A program made the translations under genes and the position numbers. This document shows, piece after piece, positions 1 to 7,893 of a stretch of 43,615 nucleotides of DNA (positions within the stretch are counted from its first letter, which is position 1; each line of letters starts with the position of its first letter). The notes beneath the pieces are model-generated. The model was not told the DNA's origin. It worked only from the letters and a program-made list of their open reading frames with translations, and searched no databases. Source of the stretch: Alteromonadaceae bacterium (GTDB lineage: Bacteria > Pseudomonadota > Gammaproteobacteria > Enterobacterales > Alteromonadaceae); assembly GCA_013216005.1 (NCBI GenBank), contig JABSOJ010000013.1, forward strand, positions 1 to 43,615. Reading direction: 5' to 3'.

Positions 1-77
1 TATAGGTTTGAACTCATGTAAATTAACAGAAAACATTGTTGAACTGTAACCCTAATTTAGCCTATATGGTCGGTGCC
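1..77 (-). mobile_element. Partial MITE-like element, inverted copy of the one at 20784-20932
   Basis: Bases 1-77 are the reverse complement of 20784-20860 with three differences that I can count (positions 2, 29 and 72). The element ends at 77 with GGTCGGTGCC, matching the left terminus GGCACTGACC of the complete copy. The other half would lie to the left of the window, so the copy may be complete in the chromosome. No coding capacity is visible. If it also carries an 8-bp target duplication, the right-hand copy would be TAGGTTAC at 78-85, and the left one cannot be seen here. Confidence 0.8.
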
Positions 78-153
78 TAGGTTACTTTACATTTTATATA
101 TTTTTACTTATTGTATAATAAAAAAAGCTAATGAATTCATTGTCTTTTGTTTG

Positions 154-171
154 CTGGTGTAAATATTGCAA
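154..171 (+). promoter_or_regulatory. Candidate sigma-54 (-24/-12) promoter
   Basis: The stretch CTGGTGTAAATATTGCAA has GG (156-157) and GC (168-169) separated by exactly ten bases, the spacing required for RpoN promoters. The -12 half TTGCA is consensus, while the -24 half TGGTGT departs from TGGCAC. It lies about 50 bases upstream of the ATG at 223. A sigma-54 activator gene (prsR) lies nearby. This is a motif match only, and such matches occur by chance in AT-rich DNA. Confidence 0.35.
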
Positions 172-222
172 TTAGTAGTGATTATTGATTCTTTCGTGCA
201 ATTCAAAGTGTTATAGGTTGGT

Positions 223-903
223 ATGAAACAAGTTAAACGGAAAGCGGGCATTACCGCAAACATGGAAATTAAAACCAGTCGTCGAGGGTTATTCAAAAAA
301 GCTGCTATTGGGGTTCCAATAGTTATGACGCTTGCTAATCGACCAGCATACGGTGCCGTATGTTCTATTTCTGGTTTTCAATCAGTTAACCCGTCTGGTG
401 TGAAAATTATAGATGGAAGTTGTGGAGGTTTTAGCCCTAGGGGTTGGACGCACCCTGACGAAGGAGGTGGCGCCACAGATGGCAGTCGCAAAGATTGGTA
501 TGACGCAGGTTATAACCCTAACCCTAGAATTTCTGAAGAAAGTGGTCGTAAAAAAAAGCGTAAAAAAGCTAGAACAAGCAATGCCACTGGCGATCCATTA
601 GGTACACTATTTTCTGATCGAAGAGCTTTCGGTAAACGTGCTCCTGGGTATCCTTCAGATGCTACACTGCACGATATACTTATTGCAGGCAATGGCACTC
701 TCGTATGGCATGCAATCGCTAATTTCTTAAATGCCGGTTTATTTGTTAATTATCGCCTTAGTCAACTTGATGTTGTTGGTTTATATTGGGCATATGTTGA
801 TTTAGATGATGAGTATACAACAGATAGTGGCACTGTAATAAACATGGCTATAGTTGAACAAAATACTGGTGGCTTACAATCGTTTTTTGATCAATACCAT
901 TAA
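223..903 (+). CDS. Exported protein with Tat-like signal, first gene of HPr-rel-A cassette
   Basis: I do not recognise a named family for the mature part of this 226-residue protein. Residues 19-25 read SRRGLFK, close to the twin-arginine consensus. A hydrophobic stretch (about 27-38) and a likely cleavage site after AYGA (about residue 45) follow, so Tat-dependent export is inferred. The start at 223 has a weak AGG upstream; an ATG at 262 would also keep the RR motif but has no visible ribosome site. The mature protein has two Cys near its N-terminus, a very basic tract (RKKKRKK) after an SESG sequence, and a more hydrophobic C-terminal half. It ends 33 bases before the PqqD-like gene and is probably co-transcribed with it. 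Its position suggests it may be the target of the modification genes downstream. There is no PEP-CTERM sorting tail. Confidence 0.75.
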   Translation: MKQVKRKAGITANMEIKTSRRGLFKKAAIGVPIVMTLANRPAYGAVCSISGFQSVNPSGVKIIDGSCGGFSPRGWTHPDEGGGATDGSRKDWYDAGYNPNPRISEESGRKKKRKKARTSNATGDPLGTLFSDRRAFGKRAPGYPSDATLHDILIAGNGTLVWHAIANFLNAGLFVNYRLSQLDVVGLYWAYVDLDDEYTTDSGTVINMAIVEQNTGGLQSFFDQYH

Positions 904-936
904 ATGTTTACTCACTGTGTTTGATGATTTAGTTAA

Positions 937-1245
937 ATGACTCAGTTTTATAAATTAAATACAAAAAATAAAATACATCACTACTTTTGTAATTCTGAAG
1001 TAGTGGTCTATATTGTTAATAGTAAGGAAACACTCTTGTTATCGTCCTATATGGCGGTAATATTTCGTTGTTTGGTTACTAAGGAAAATAATCTTCAATA
1101 TTCTCAAGAAGTGCTTATAGATTTGTGCAATTTGGATCAGGAAGTCAGTAAAGAGAAAAGTATTATTAATGATACAGATTTACACCATCATTTTGATGAA
1201 TGTCTGGCAAAACTGGTTAATTTACAATTAATTGAGTCTGTTTAG
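937..1245 (+). CDS. HPr-rel-A system PqqD-like protein
   Basis: This 102-residue protein has the size and layout of PqqD-like (RRE-type) domains: an N-terminal beta hairpin region, a central helix, an acidic segment and a C-terminal helix ending in LVNLQLIESV. In RiPP pathways PqqD-like proteins bind leader peptides and present them to modifying enzymes. In HPr-rel-A cassettes a PqqD-like gene sits directly before the HprK-related kinase, as here. The stop codon TAG shares its last base with the GTG start of the kinase gene, so translation is probably coupled. The family call rests mostly on context because the sequence is divergent. The partner is inferred to be the exported protein at 223-903 or another unseen substrate. 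Confidence 0.7.
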   Translation: MTQFYKLNTKNKIHHYFCNSEVVVYIVNSKETLLLSSYMAVIFRCLVTKENNLQYSQEVLIDLCNLDQEVSKEKSIINDTDLHHHFDECLAKLVNLQLIESV

Positions 1246-2153
1246 TGATTTTAAAAGAATACTCCCCCAAAGAAATAAAAAAGTTATTAATATCCTCTGG
1301 TTTGTCCTTTCGAGTTGGTCGTTTTACGGTTAATTTAAAGTCAAATATTTCAAATGTAATAAAGGGGATAAGTAAGCTTTATGCGGAAAGTGAAATCATT
1401 TCGCAGCCTTGTGATTTTTCGGTTACATTGAATCGCTCTACGGGTATTCGTTCATTTGTTAAACCTCAAGCACATTTTTCATTTAATGGTATTGAACCTT
1501 TTTCCCCTTTGCCTGTTTCCCAGGCATTTCCATTATTTGAGTGGGGTTCAAATTGGTGTGTAACCAATCATTGTCATCAATATTTAGTTATTCATGCGGC
1601 TGTTGTTGAAAAGAATGGATTTGCTTTAATATTACCCGGGCAATCAGGTTCAGGTAAAAGTACCCTGTGTGCTGCTTTGGTTACAATTGGGGGATGGCGT
1701 TTGTTATCAGATGAGTTAACGATGCTTCGTCTGGATGATCTGAAAGTAGTACCTAACCCAAGGCCAATTAGCTTAAAAAATCAGTCAATTGATATCGTAA
1801 AATCGATATCTGATCAGAATAAATTCAGTTCAGTCGTTAAAGACACTATTAAAGGGACAGTTGCACATTTATGTCCGCCAAAACAGGATGTACTCGATTT
1901 TGATGTTCTAGCCACGCCTGCTTTAATTGTTTATCCAAAATATCAAAAAGATTCAGAATGCTACTTGCAAGAGTTATCGAAAGGTGAAAGTTTTATTCGG
2001 TTAGCTGATCACTCTTTTAATTATTCAATATTAGGTCTTGAAGGTTTTGAAATCTTATCAAAGTTACATGATAAGGTTGAGTGCTATGAATATTGTTATG
2101 ATGGCGACTTTAAAGAGGCACTAAATTTAATGGATTCTTTGTTACCCTCATGA
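1245..2153 (+). CDS. HprK-related kinase A
   Basis: The 302-residue protein carries a P-loop GQSGSGKST at about residues 132-140, preceded by HAAVVEKNG and followed by LLSDELTML. This is the arrangement of HPr Ser kinase/phosphorylase (HprK) C-terminal domains. Residues 1-110 are not like the HprK N-terminal domain, which fits the HprK-related class rather than true HprK. HprK phosphorylates a Ser of HPr; related kinases in lasso-peptide clusters phosphorylate the precursor peptide. The substrate here is unknown. The GTG start at 1245 overlaps the preceding stop by one base, and the last codon region (TCATGA) overlaps the next gene by four bases, so the three genes are tightly coupled. No phosphotransferase (PTS) genes are nearby. 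Confidence 0.85.
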   Translation: MILKEYSPKEIKKLLISSGLSFRVGRFTVNLKSNISNVIKGISKLYAESEIISQPCDFSVTLNRSTGIRSFVKPQAHFSFNGIEPFSPLPVSQAFPLFEWGSNWCVTNHCHQYLVIHAAVVEKNGFALILPGQSGSGKSTLCAALVTIGGWRLLSDELTMLRLDDLKVVPNPRPISLKNQSIDIVKSISDQNKFSSVVKDTIKGTVAHLCPPKQDVLDFDVLATPALIVYPKYQKDSECYLQELSKGESFIRLADHSFNYSILGLEGFEILSKLHDKVECYEYCYDGDFKEALNLMDSLLPS

Positions 2154-3256
2154 AAAGTTCAAATGTATTAGTTAAATTTTTAATTACTCCGATAATTGTT
2201 AATCGTTGGTCTCAAAAGGAATGGCAGCAATTAATACAGCAGGCATATGTCACTAACTTAATGGCTCGGGTTCATTTTATTCTGAATGACAACAAGCTGA
2301 TTAAGTATGTACCGAACAATGTTGAATGGCATTTCACATCAGCACATAAAGTTTATCTTGCACATCAACAAGACGTTTTAAATGAAGTGTCGGTTATTTG
2401 CAATGCCCTGAAATTGGCAAATATAGCACCGGTATTCTTAAAAGGAACAGCCTATTTATTAGCTGATGATAAATGTAATCAAGGTAGATTATTTTCAGAT
2501 GTAGATATTTTTGTTATTAAATCTGAATTGGATTCGACCGAAAAAATGCTGCATTGGAATGGTTGGGTGGGTGAAGAGGTAGATCAACATGATGAGAAGT
2601 ATTATCGTGATTGGATGCATGAAATACCTCCTATGACTAATACTAAAACACATATGACAATTGATGTTCATCATAACTTGGTTCCGCTAGTAAGCAGGAT
2701 TAAATTAAATAGCGACAAATTGTTAGAAACTATTGAGACTGTAGGGGATTATAAAATACTATCAATGGAAGATAGGATCCTTCACAGCGCGGTACATTTG
2801 TTACTTGATGGTGAATTTAATCAAGGATTCAGGGATCTCCATGATCTATATTTACTTATTTCTGATGGCTTATCTGTAAATAAAGATTTTTTAGTTGTTC
2901 TATATACAAGATCTCAACAACTTGGTTTTGAATTGATCCTTTATTATTGTCTTAGTCTAATGTCTATAGTTTTTAACTTGGATGTTGATACACGAGTAAC
3001 GAAAGAATTTGAAAAAAACATCAAGTCACCTCTGACCGCAAAATTAGTTTTAAAACTGTTTTGTCAGGTGTTAAATCCTACAGAAAAACTAATAAAGTCT
3101 TATAAATACAGAATTTCATTGTTCATGTTATTTATTCGATCACATTGGATAAAAATGCCGTTTCAAATGCTCATTCCCCACTTGTTATACAAAGCGTTTA
3201 TTACACCCTATAATGAGTGGAAGAAAGCCCAAAAACAGAATGAAGAGCATAACTAA
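2150..3256 (+). CDS. Nucleotidyltransferase family protein (PF14907 type)
   Basis: The 368-residue protein contains FLKGTAYLL at about 97-105 followed by GRLFSDVDIFV at about 112-122. This matches the uncharacterised nucleotidyltransferase family, whose two Asp of the D-x-D motif (here D117 and D119) would bind metal and nucleotide. Later motifs such as DVHHNLVP and a conserved His region (LHSAVHLLL) fit the same family. It is the third gene of the HPr-rel-A cassette and overlaps the kinase by ATGA. In lasso-peptide tailoring clusters a kinase, a PqqD-like protein and this type of nucleotidyltransferase can occur together, so transfer of a nucleotide or further phosphate to a phosphorylated substrate is a reasonable inference. 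No direct evidence for the substrate is visible. Confidence 0.8.
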   Translation: MKSSNVLVKFLITPIIVNRWSQKEWQQLIQQAYVTNLMARVHFILNDNKLIKYVPNNVEWHFTSAHKVYLAHQQDVLNEVSVICNALKLANIAPVFLKGTAYLLADDKCNQGRLFSDVDIFVIKSELDSTEKMLHWNGWVGEEVDQHDEKYYRDWMHEIPPMTNTKTHMTIDVHHNLVPLVSRIKLNSDKLLETIETVGDYKILSMEDRILHSAVHLLLDGEFNQGFRDLHDLYLLISDGLSVNKDFLVVLYTRSQQLGFELILYYCLSLMSIVFNLDVDTRVTKEFEKNIKSPLTAKLVLKLFCQVLNPTEKLIKSYKYRISLFMLFIRSHWIKMPFQMLIPHLLYKAFITPYNEWKKAQKQNEEHN

Positions 3257-3302
3257 CCCAACTCGGGATGGGCTTTAACTAGTGCAAGAGTCGTAAAAAT
3301 TG

Positions 3303-3331
3303 TTGTAGGTTTTAGTTATAACTCATATGAT
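3303..3331 (+). promoter_or_regulatory. Weak candidate sigma-70 promoter for prsKR
   Basis: TTGTAG (3303-3308) and TATGAT (3326-3331) are separated by 17 bases, the best spacing for sigma-70. The -10 matches consensus at five of six positions, the -35 at three of six. It lies 32 bases before the TTG start of prsK, in the 107-base gap after the HPr-rel-A cassette. An imperfect AAGCCC/GGGCTT inverted repeat spans the end of the previous gene and this gap, and may act as a weak terminator. Confidence 0.3.
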
Positions 3332-3363
3332 AGTTACCTAAATACATCTGCTGGTTCAATACG

Positions 3364-5394
3364 TTGGAATTACTCGGTTTATTTGGTTATATCTTTGCAA
3401 GTTGTGCATATTTTATATTTATCCTCCTGTTATTGGCGGCTCGCAATCGCACTGTGTCTGGAACTCTGGTTTTATTGGCGAGCTCAGCTGCTTTAGCTTC
3501 TTTTACTACTGGAATTTTCCAGTTGGAACATCAGTCGTTAATTAAAACAATTTTAGTCTTTGAAACACTGAAATGCTTATTTTGGTCGTTGATCATTTTA
3601 GCAACACGTGCAGGTGTACAAACGCTCAAAGACCTCTTCAACAGTACCGCTATTAAGCAATATCTTTCTATCTGGACATTCATTACTCTGGCTAGTTGGT
3701 ATAGTGCAATTTACGTTGAAGGTGGTACTAAATTCCTATTTATGCTGTTTCTGGTCCTTAATTTATGGGCTTTGGTTATGTTGGAACAGCTCTACCGTAA
3801 CGCTGAGCTTAAGTCCAGATGGGCGTTAAAACCTTTCGTTATTGCCTTAGGCACTGTTTTTGTTTTTGATTTCATAATGTTTGCTCAAGCATCAATGCTT
3901 AATCAACTGGATTTTAATTTTTGGTATATACGTTCCATTATAGGTGCCGCCAGTGTACCTTTTTTGTTAGTAAGCACCAGAAGGATGAAAGATTGGTCAG
4001 TAAATATTTTCATCTCCCGGGATGTGGTGTTTTACAGCTCAATGTTGTTGATTTCCGGATTGTATTTATTAGTAATGGCTTTCGCTGGTTTTGTGCTTAA
4101 TTATTTTGGTGGCGAATGGGGCATTAATTTAAGCGTTGTTTTTTTAGTGATGGGTAGTATTGTATTAGCCGTATTATTGATCACTGAAAGGTTACGTAGA
4201 GAGGTTAAGGTATTTATTACTAAACATTTTTTTGCAAATAAATATGATTATCGTTTTGAATGGCTGAAGCTTATAGAAAAACTTGAAATTTGCGAAAGTG
4301 GTGATTTTTACCAAACAGCACTGAATGCTATCAGATCAACGATGAATATTCCCACAGGGATTATTGTAAAAAAACAAAATTTGGGCCGTTATGAAATTGC
4401 CTATAGTAAAGGAATAATTCCTGACCATTGTTTGTTTAGCCAGCTGAAAAATATTGAGCAATTTTGTCAGGAGAGAAATTGGATCATAGATATACGTGAA
4501 TATGAGAAGTTTGAAAATAGTTATTTAGACTTAACTATTGATAGCGATATTTTTGCACAGTTCAATATATCTATTATTGTACCAATTGTTATAGGGGGTA
4601 ATTTGTATGGCTTTTTTCTCTTATCTTCACCTATAGCTGAAAAGAGGTTATTGAATTGGGAAGATCGTGATTTACTCTCGGCTATTTCTAATCAGTTAAG
4701 TCATTATTTATCGCTAAATGAAGCGAATGATAAAATAGCAGAATCTAAGCAGTTTGATGCATTTAACCGTATGTCTGCTTTTTTAGTACATGATTTAAAA
4801 AACGTACAAGCACAATTGACCTTAATTAGTAGTAATGCCAAAAAACATCGTGATAATCCGGAGTTTGTTGATGATGCATTTGAAACTATTGAATCTGCTA
4901 CTGCAAGATTAGATCGGGTGTTAACCCAACTACGTAATAAAACAGTTGTTGAAACTGAGCATAAAAAGATTAACATTAATGAATTGCTCGAAACAGTTGT
5001 TGAACAACGTAATATTGATTTTCCTAAAGTTGAATTAGCATTGGAACAACCAATTGAAATGTTCATTGAACAGGAAACGTTTAGTGCGGTGATCAGTCAC
5101 TTAATTCAAAATGCGCAGGAAGCGACAAGTGGTGATGGATGGGTTAAGATAAAAGTATCATTTTTTGATGAGCGGTTGAATATAGCCATAGCGGATAATG
5201 GTTGTGGTATGTCAAAAAGTTTTATTGCAGAAAGGTTATTTAAGCCATTTGATACGACTAAAGGAAATGCTGGTATGGGTATTGGCGTCTTTGAAGCAAA
5301 GCAATTTATTGAAAGTTTGGGTGGCAGTATACAAGTAATAAGTTTTGAAGATAAAGGAACGAGTTTTCATTTATCAATACCAAATACAAATTGA
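3364..5394 (+). CDS. prsK: XrtA/PEP-CTERM system sensor histidine kinase PrsK
   Basis: This 676-residue kinase has an N-terminal membrane region of about eight segments (residues 5-275), a GAF-like domain (about 300-455), and a histidine-kinase core. The phospho-acceptor is in FLVHDLKN (His476). The ATPase N-box follows (HLIQNAQEAT), then the G-boxes DNGCGM and AGMGIGV. HDLKN and this layout are typical of PrsK, which pairs with PrsR in loci encoding exosortase A and EPS. The start is a TTG at 3364; the first membrane segment begins at once, and no better in-frame ATG precedes it. It is followed by prsR after 52 bases on the same strand. The signal it senses is unknown. The usual partner gene prsT (a large TPR protein) is not in this window. 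Confidence 0.92.
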   Translation: MELLGLFGYIFASCAYFIFILLLLAARNRTVSGTLVLLASSAALASFTTGIFQLEHQSLIKTILVFETLKCLFWSLIILATRAGVQTLKDLFNSTAIKQYLSIWTFITLASWYSAIYVEGGTKFLFMLFLVLNLWALVMLEQLYRNAELKSRWALKPFVIALGTVFVFDFIMFAQASMLNQLDFNFWYIRSIIGAASVPFLLVSTRRMKDWSVNIFISRDVVFYSSMLLISGLYLLVMAFAGFVLNYFGGEWGINLSVVFLVMGSIVLAVLLITERLRREVKVFITKHFFANKYDYRFEWLKLIEKLEICESGDFYQTALNAIRSTMNIPTGIIVKKQNLGRYEIAYSKGIIPDHCLFSQLKNIEQFCQERNWIIDIREYEKFENSYLDLTIDSDIFAQFNISIIVPIVIGGNLYGFFLLSSPIAEKRLLNWEDRDLLSAISNQLSHYLSLNEANDKIAESKQFDAFNRMSAFLVHDLKNVQAQLTLISSNAKKHRDNPEFVDDAFETIESATARLDRVLTQLRNKTVVETEHKKININELLETVVEQRNIDFPKVELALEQPIEMFIEQETFSAVISHLIQNAQEATSGDGWVKIKVSFFDERLNIAIADNGCGMSKSFIAERLFKPFDTTKGNAGMGIGVFEAKQFIESLGGSIQVISFEDKGTSFHLSIPNTN

Positions 5395-5446
5395 ATATAG
5401 GTATTGATATAACAATTAATAATGTACTACTGGATGAATAGAGTTA

Positions 5447-6793
5447 ATGGAAAAATTACTAATAGTTGATGATGATCTTGGTATTCAAAAACAATTAAAA
5501 TGGAGCTTTACTGATTATGAGGTTGTGCTGGCGGCAGACCGTGAAAGCGCTATCACTGCTGTACGTCGTCACGAACCTAAGGTAGTTACATTAGATTTAG
5601 GTTTACCGCCGGATCCAAGCAATGCCTCTGAGGGGTTAGCTGCATTAAAAGAAATACTGGTTATTGCCCCTTTTACTAAAGTTATTGTTATAACCGGTAG
5701 TGATGATAGGGCACATGCATTACAGGCGATAGAAATAGGTGCTTATGATTTTTATCAAAAACCTGTCGATTCTGACGTTATTAATACCATTGTTTCACGA
5801 GCATATAGCGTATCCAGGATTGAAGCTGAGAATAGGGCATTAAGGTCAGTTTATAGTGCTGACAGTGGCATTATTGGTAGTAGTGAGGCAATTTCCAGGT
5901 TGCAAAGTATGGTGCAGCGTATTGCACCAACCAATATTACCGCTTTATTGTTAGGTGAAAGTGGCACAGGTAAAGAAGTTACCGCAAATGCTGTGCATTC
6001 ACTAAGCGATCGTAAGAAAAAGCCTTTTATTGCAATTAACTGTGCCTCGATACCAGAAACTTTATTGGAAAGTGAATTCTTTGGTTATGAAAAAGGGGCT
6101 TTTACGGGAGCTCATAAAACAACTAAAGGTAAAATTGAATGTGCTGAAGGTGGAACCTTATTTCTTGATGAAATAGGTGATATGCCTTATAACTTGCAGG
6201 CTAAGTTGTTGCGCTTTTTACAAGAAAAAGTGATTGAACGATTGGGTGGACGTCAAGAAATTCCCGTTGATGTCAGAGTTGTTTGTGCGACGAATCAAAA
6301 TTTGGAAGAGATGGTTAAAGAAAAAACTTTTCGTGAAGATTTGTTTTATCGAGTCAGTGAAATAACGTTGAATATTCCACCACTTAGGGATCGGGACGAA
6401 GATGTGATCATTCTTGCACAATTTTTCCTTCAGAAATATGCCTTGGAATATAAACGCAATATTAAAACTTTTTCTGAAGATGGACTTAGTGCAATAAAAG
6501 CACATCGTTGGCCTGGTAACATTCGAGAATTACAAAATAAGATAAAAAGTTCGGTTATTATGGCTACTGGAACCCAAGTTACAGCGTTTGATTTAGGCTT
6601 TTTTGATCATGAAAATAACGATTATGAACTTTCCCTCAATTTGCGCGCAGTAAGAGAACAGGCGGAAACATTAGCTATTCAAAAAGCTTATGCATTAAGT
6701 GAAGGAAATATGTCGAAAGCTGCTGATTTATTAGGTATAACGCGACCAACATTATATTCATTGATTGATAAATATTCTTTGAATATTAATTGA
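5447..6793 (+). CDS. prsR: XrtA/PEP-CTERM system sigma-54 response regulator PrsR
   Basis: The 448-residue protein has the full structure of an NtrC-class activator. The receiver domain includes VDDD near the N-terminus, the phospho-acceptor D50 in TLDLGLPPD, and K107. The AAA+ domain has Walker A GESGTGKE at about 170-177, the sigma-54-contacting loop GAFTGA at 217-222, and Walker B TLFLDEIGDM. A Fis-type helix-turn-helix (AADLLGITRPTLY) ends the protein. It would be phosphorylated by PrsK and activate RpoN promoters, classically those of PEP-CTERM genes. Gene order prsK-prsR is conserved in exosortase A loci. A strong hairpin follows the stop codon. The candidate sigma-54 promoter at 154-171 is the only plausible target that I found in the window. 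Confidence 0.95.
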   Translation: MEKLLIVDDDLGIQKQLKWSFTDYEVVLAADRESAITAVRRHEPKVVTLDLGLPPDPSNASEGLAALKEILVIAPFTKVIVITGSDDRAHALQAIEIGAYDFYQKPVDSDVINTIVSRAYSVSRIEAENRALRSVYSADSGIIGSSEAISRLQSMVQRIAPTNITALLLGESGTGKEVTANAVHSLSDRKKKPFIAINCASIPETLLESEFFGYEKGAFTGAHKTTKGKIECAEGGTLFLDEIGDMPYNLQAKLLRFLQEKVIERLGGRQEIPVDVRVVCATNQNLEEMVKEKTFREDLFYRVSEITLNIPPLRDRDEDVIILAQFFLQKYALEYKRNIKTFSEDGLSAIKAHRWPGNIRELQNKIKSSVIMATGTQVTAFDLGFFDHENNDYELSLNLRAVREQAETLAIQKAYALSEGNMSKAADLLGITRPTLYSLIDKYSLNIN

Positions 6794-6806
6794 TGTTTTT
6801 TAGCTG

Positions 6807-6850
6807 GCTTCAACTTATAATTGGTTCTTAAACCATTGGGAAGTTGAAGC
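6807..6850. terminator. Bidirectional terminator hairpin between prsR and the ATPase gene
   Basis: GCTTCAACTT (6807-6816) pairs perfectly with AAGTTGAAGC (6841-6850). Inside the arms ATTGGTT and AACCAT can also pair, giving one long hairpin. It lies between the converging 3' ends of prsR (plus) and the ATPase gene (minus). A run of T bases on the plus strand follows at some distance (ATTATTTTTT at about 6863). Confidence 0.7.
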
Positions 6851-6863
6851 TTGTTTATATAAA

Positions 6864-7892
6864 TTATTTTTTCACGTTACTCTCTGCAAATTCACGATTT
6901 TTTTCTTTAAGCAATTTATCAACATATCGTGTCATTTTGATCTTTTCTTTTATCGTAGTTTCAAGTATATCTTCGATTTCACGTAAAACTTCCCGAATAT
7001 TTTCTATGTGTTCAGACGTGTTAACAACCACCTGTTTTTTCGGTTCTATATTTTGTAATTGTTGAGAAGTTAAAGAGCCGGTGAGCTCTAATTTCATTTC
7101 TTCAGCTACTTCATTTACTGCATCACTATTAATAATTTTTAGCTCTTCTAAAAAGGCAAATAATAATAATCGGTCAACAAAGATATTGATTTTTCTAGGT
7201 ACGCCCAAGGTTTTTTCATGAATTAGCTTAAGAGCATTCTCAGAAAATAGCTCATTATTAGTGCCATTTGCTTGCTGGAGGCGGTACAAAATGTATTCTT
7301 TAACTTCTTCACAGCTTAAAGGTTTTAAATGAGCAGAAGCAATAATTCGCTGTCGAAATTGTTCCATATCAGGCGCTTGAATTATTTCTTTCAGTTCCTC
7401 TTGTCCCAGTAAAAAGCTTTGGATTAAAGGTTTGTTGTCCAGTTGAAAATTAGATAACATCCTTAATTCTTCAACTGTTTCAGCGGGCAAGTTTTGTGCT
7501 TCATCAACCAATATCAAAGCACGTTTGCCCTGTTGATTTAGGCTTATTAAGTATTGTTCAATATGCTGTAATAATTCGGCTTTACTGCCTCGTTCAACAT
7601 GAATTTTGAATTCAGCAGCAATAAGTTCAAGTAGTTCTTGTGGGTTTAGCTTTGTCGTGACAATTTGGGCGGCAACAATATTTGTATCGCCTAAATTGCT
7701 AAGTAAGTTGCGTGCAATTGTTGTTTTCCCTGTCCCTATTGGACCCGTTATTACAATAAAACCTTCACCTTGGTCTAAGCCATATTGAAGGTACGATAGA
7801 GCTCTCTGATGGTGAGCAGAAGCAAAAAAGAAACGGGGATCCGGACTTAATTGAAAAGGACGTTCGCTAAAGCCGTAATATTCTTCATACAT
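6864..7892 (-). CDS. XrtA system-associated ExeA-like ATPase
   Basis: The 342-residue AAA+ protein starts MYEEYYGFSERPF, a signature of the ExeA/GspA-like ATPases found in exosortase A EPS loci. Walker A is GPIGTGKTT at about 50-58 and Walker B is LILVDEAQNLP. Sensor and arginine regions follow (QRIIASAHLKPL, GVPRKINIFVDR). The C-terminal 80 residues are charged and probably coiled coil. It is predicted to be cytoplasmic and to work with the polysaccharide export proteins encoded upstream. It is the last gene of a five-gene minus-strand operon, one base after the outer-membrane protein gene, and ends at a hairpin. Confidence 0.9.
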   Translation of the reverse strand: MYEEYYGFSERPFQLSPDPRFFFASAHHQRALSYLQYGLDQGEGFIVITGPIGTGKTTIARNLLSNLGDTNIVAAQIVTTKLNPQELLELIAAEFKIHVERGSKAELLQHIEQYLISLNQQGKRALILVDEAQNLPAETVEELRMLSNFQLDNKPLIQSFLLGQEELKEIIQAPDMEQFRQRIIASAHLKPLSCEEVKEYILYRLQQANGTNNELFSENALKLIHEKTLGVPRKINIFVDRLLLFAFLEELKIINSDAVNEVAEEMKLELTGSLTSQQLQNIEPKKQVVVNTSEHIENIREVLREIEDILETTIKEKIKMTRYVDKLLKEKNREFAESNVKK

Positions 7893-7893
7893 G

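Noticed and set aside
3267-3286. Possible sigma-54 site GGGCTTTAACTAGTGC upstream of prsK
   Set aside because: The spacing between GG and GC is 11 or 12 bases, not the required 10.
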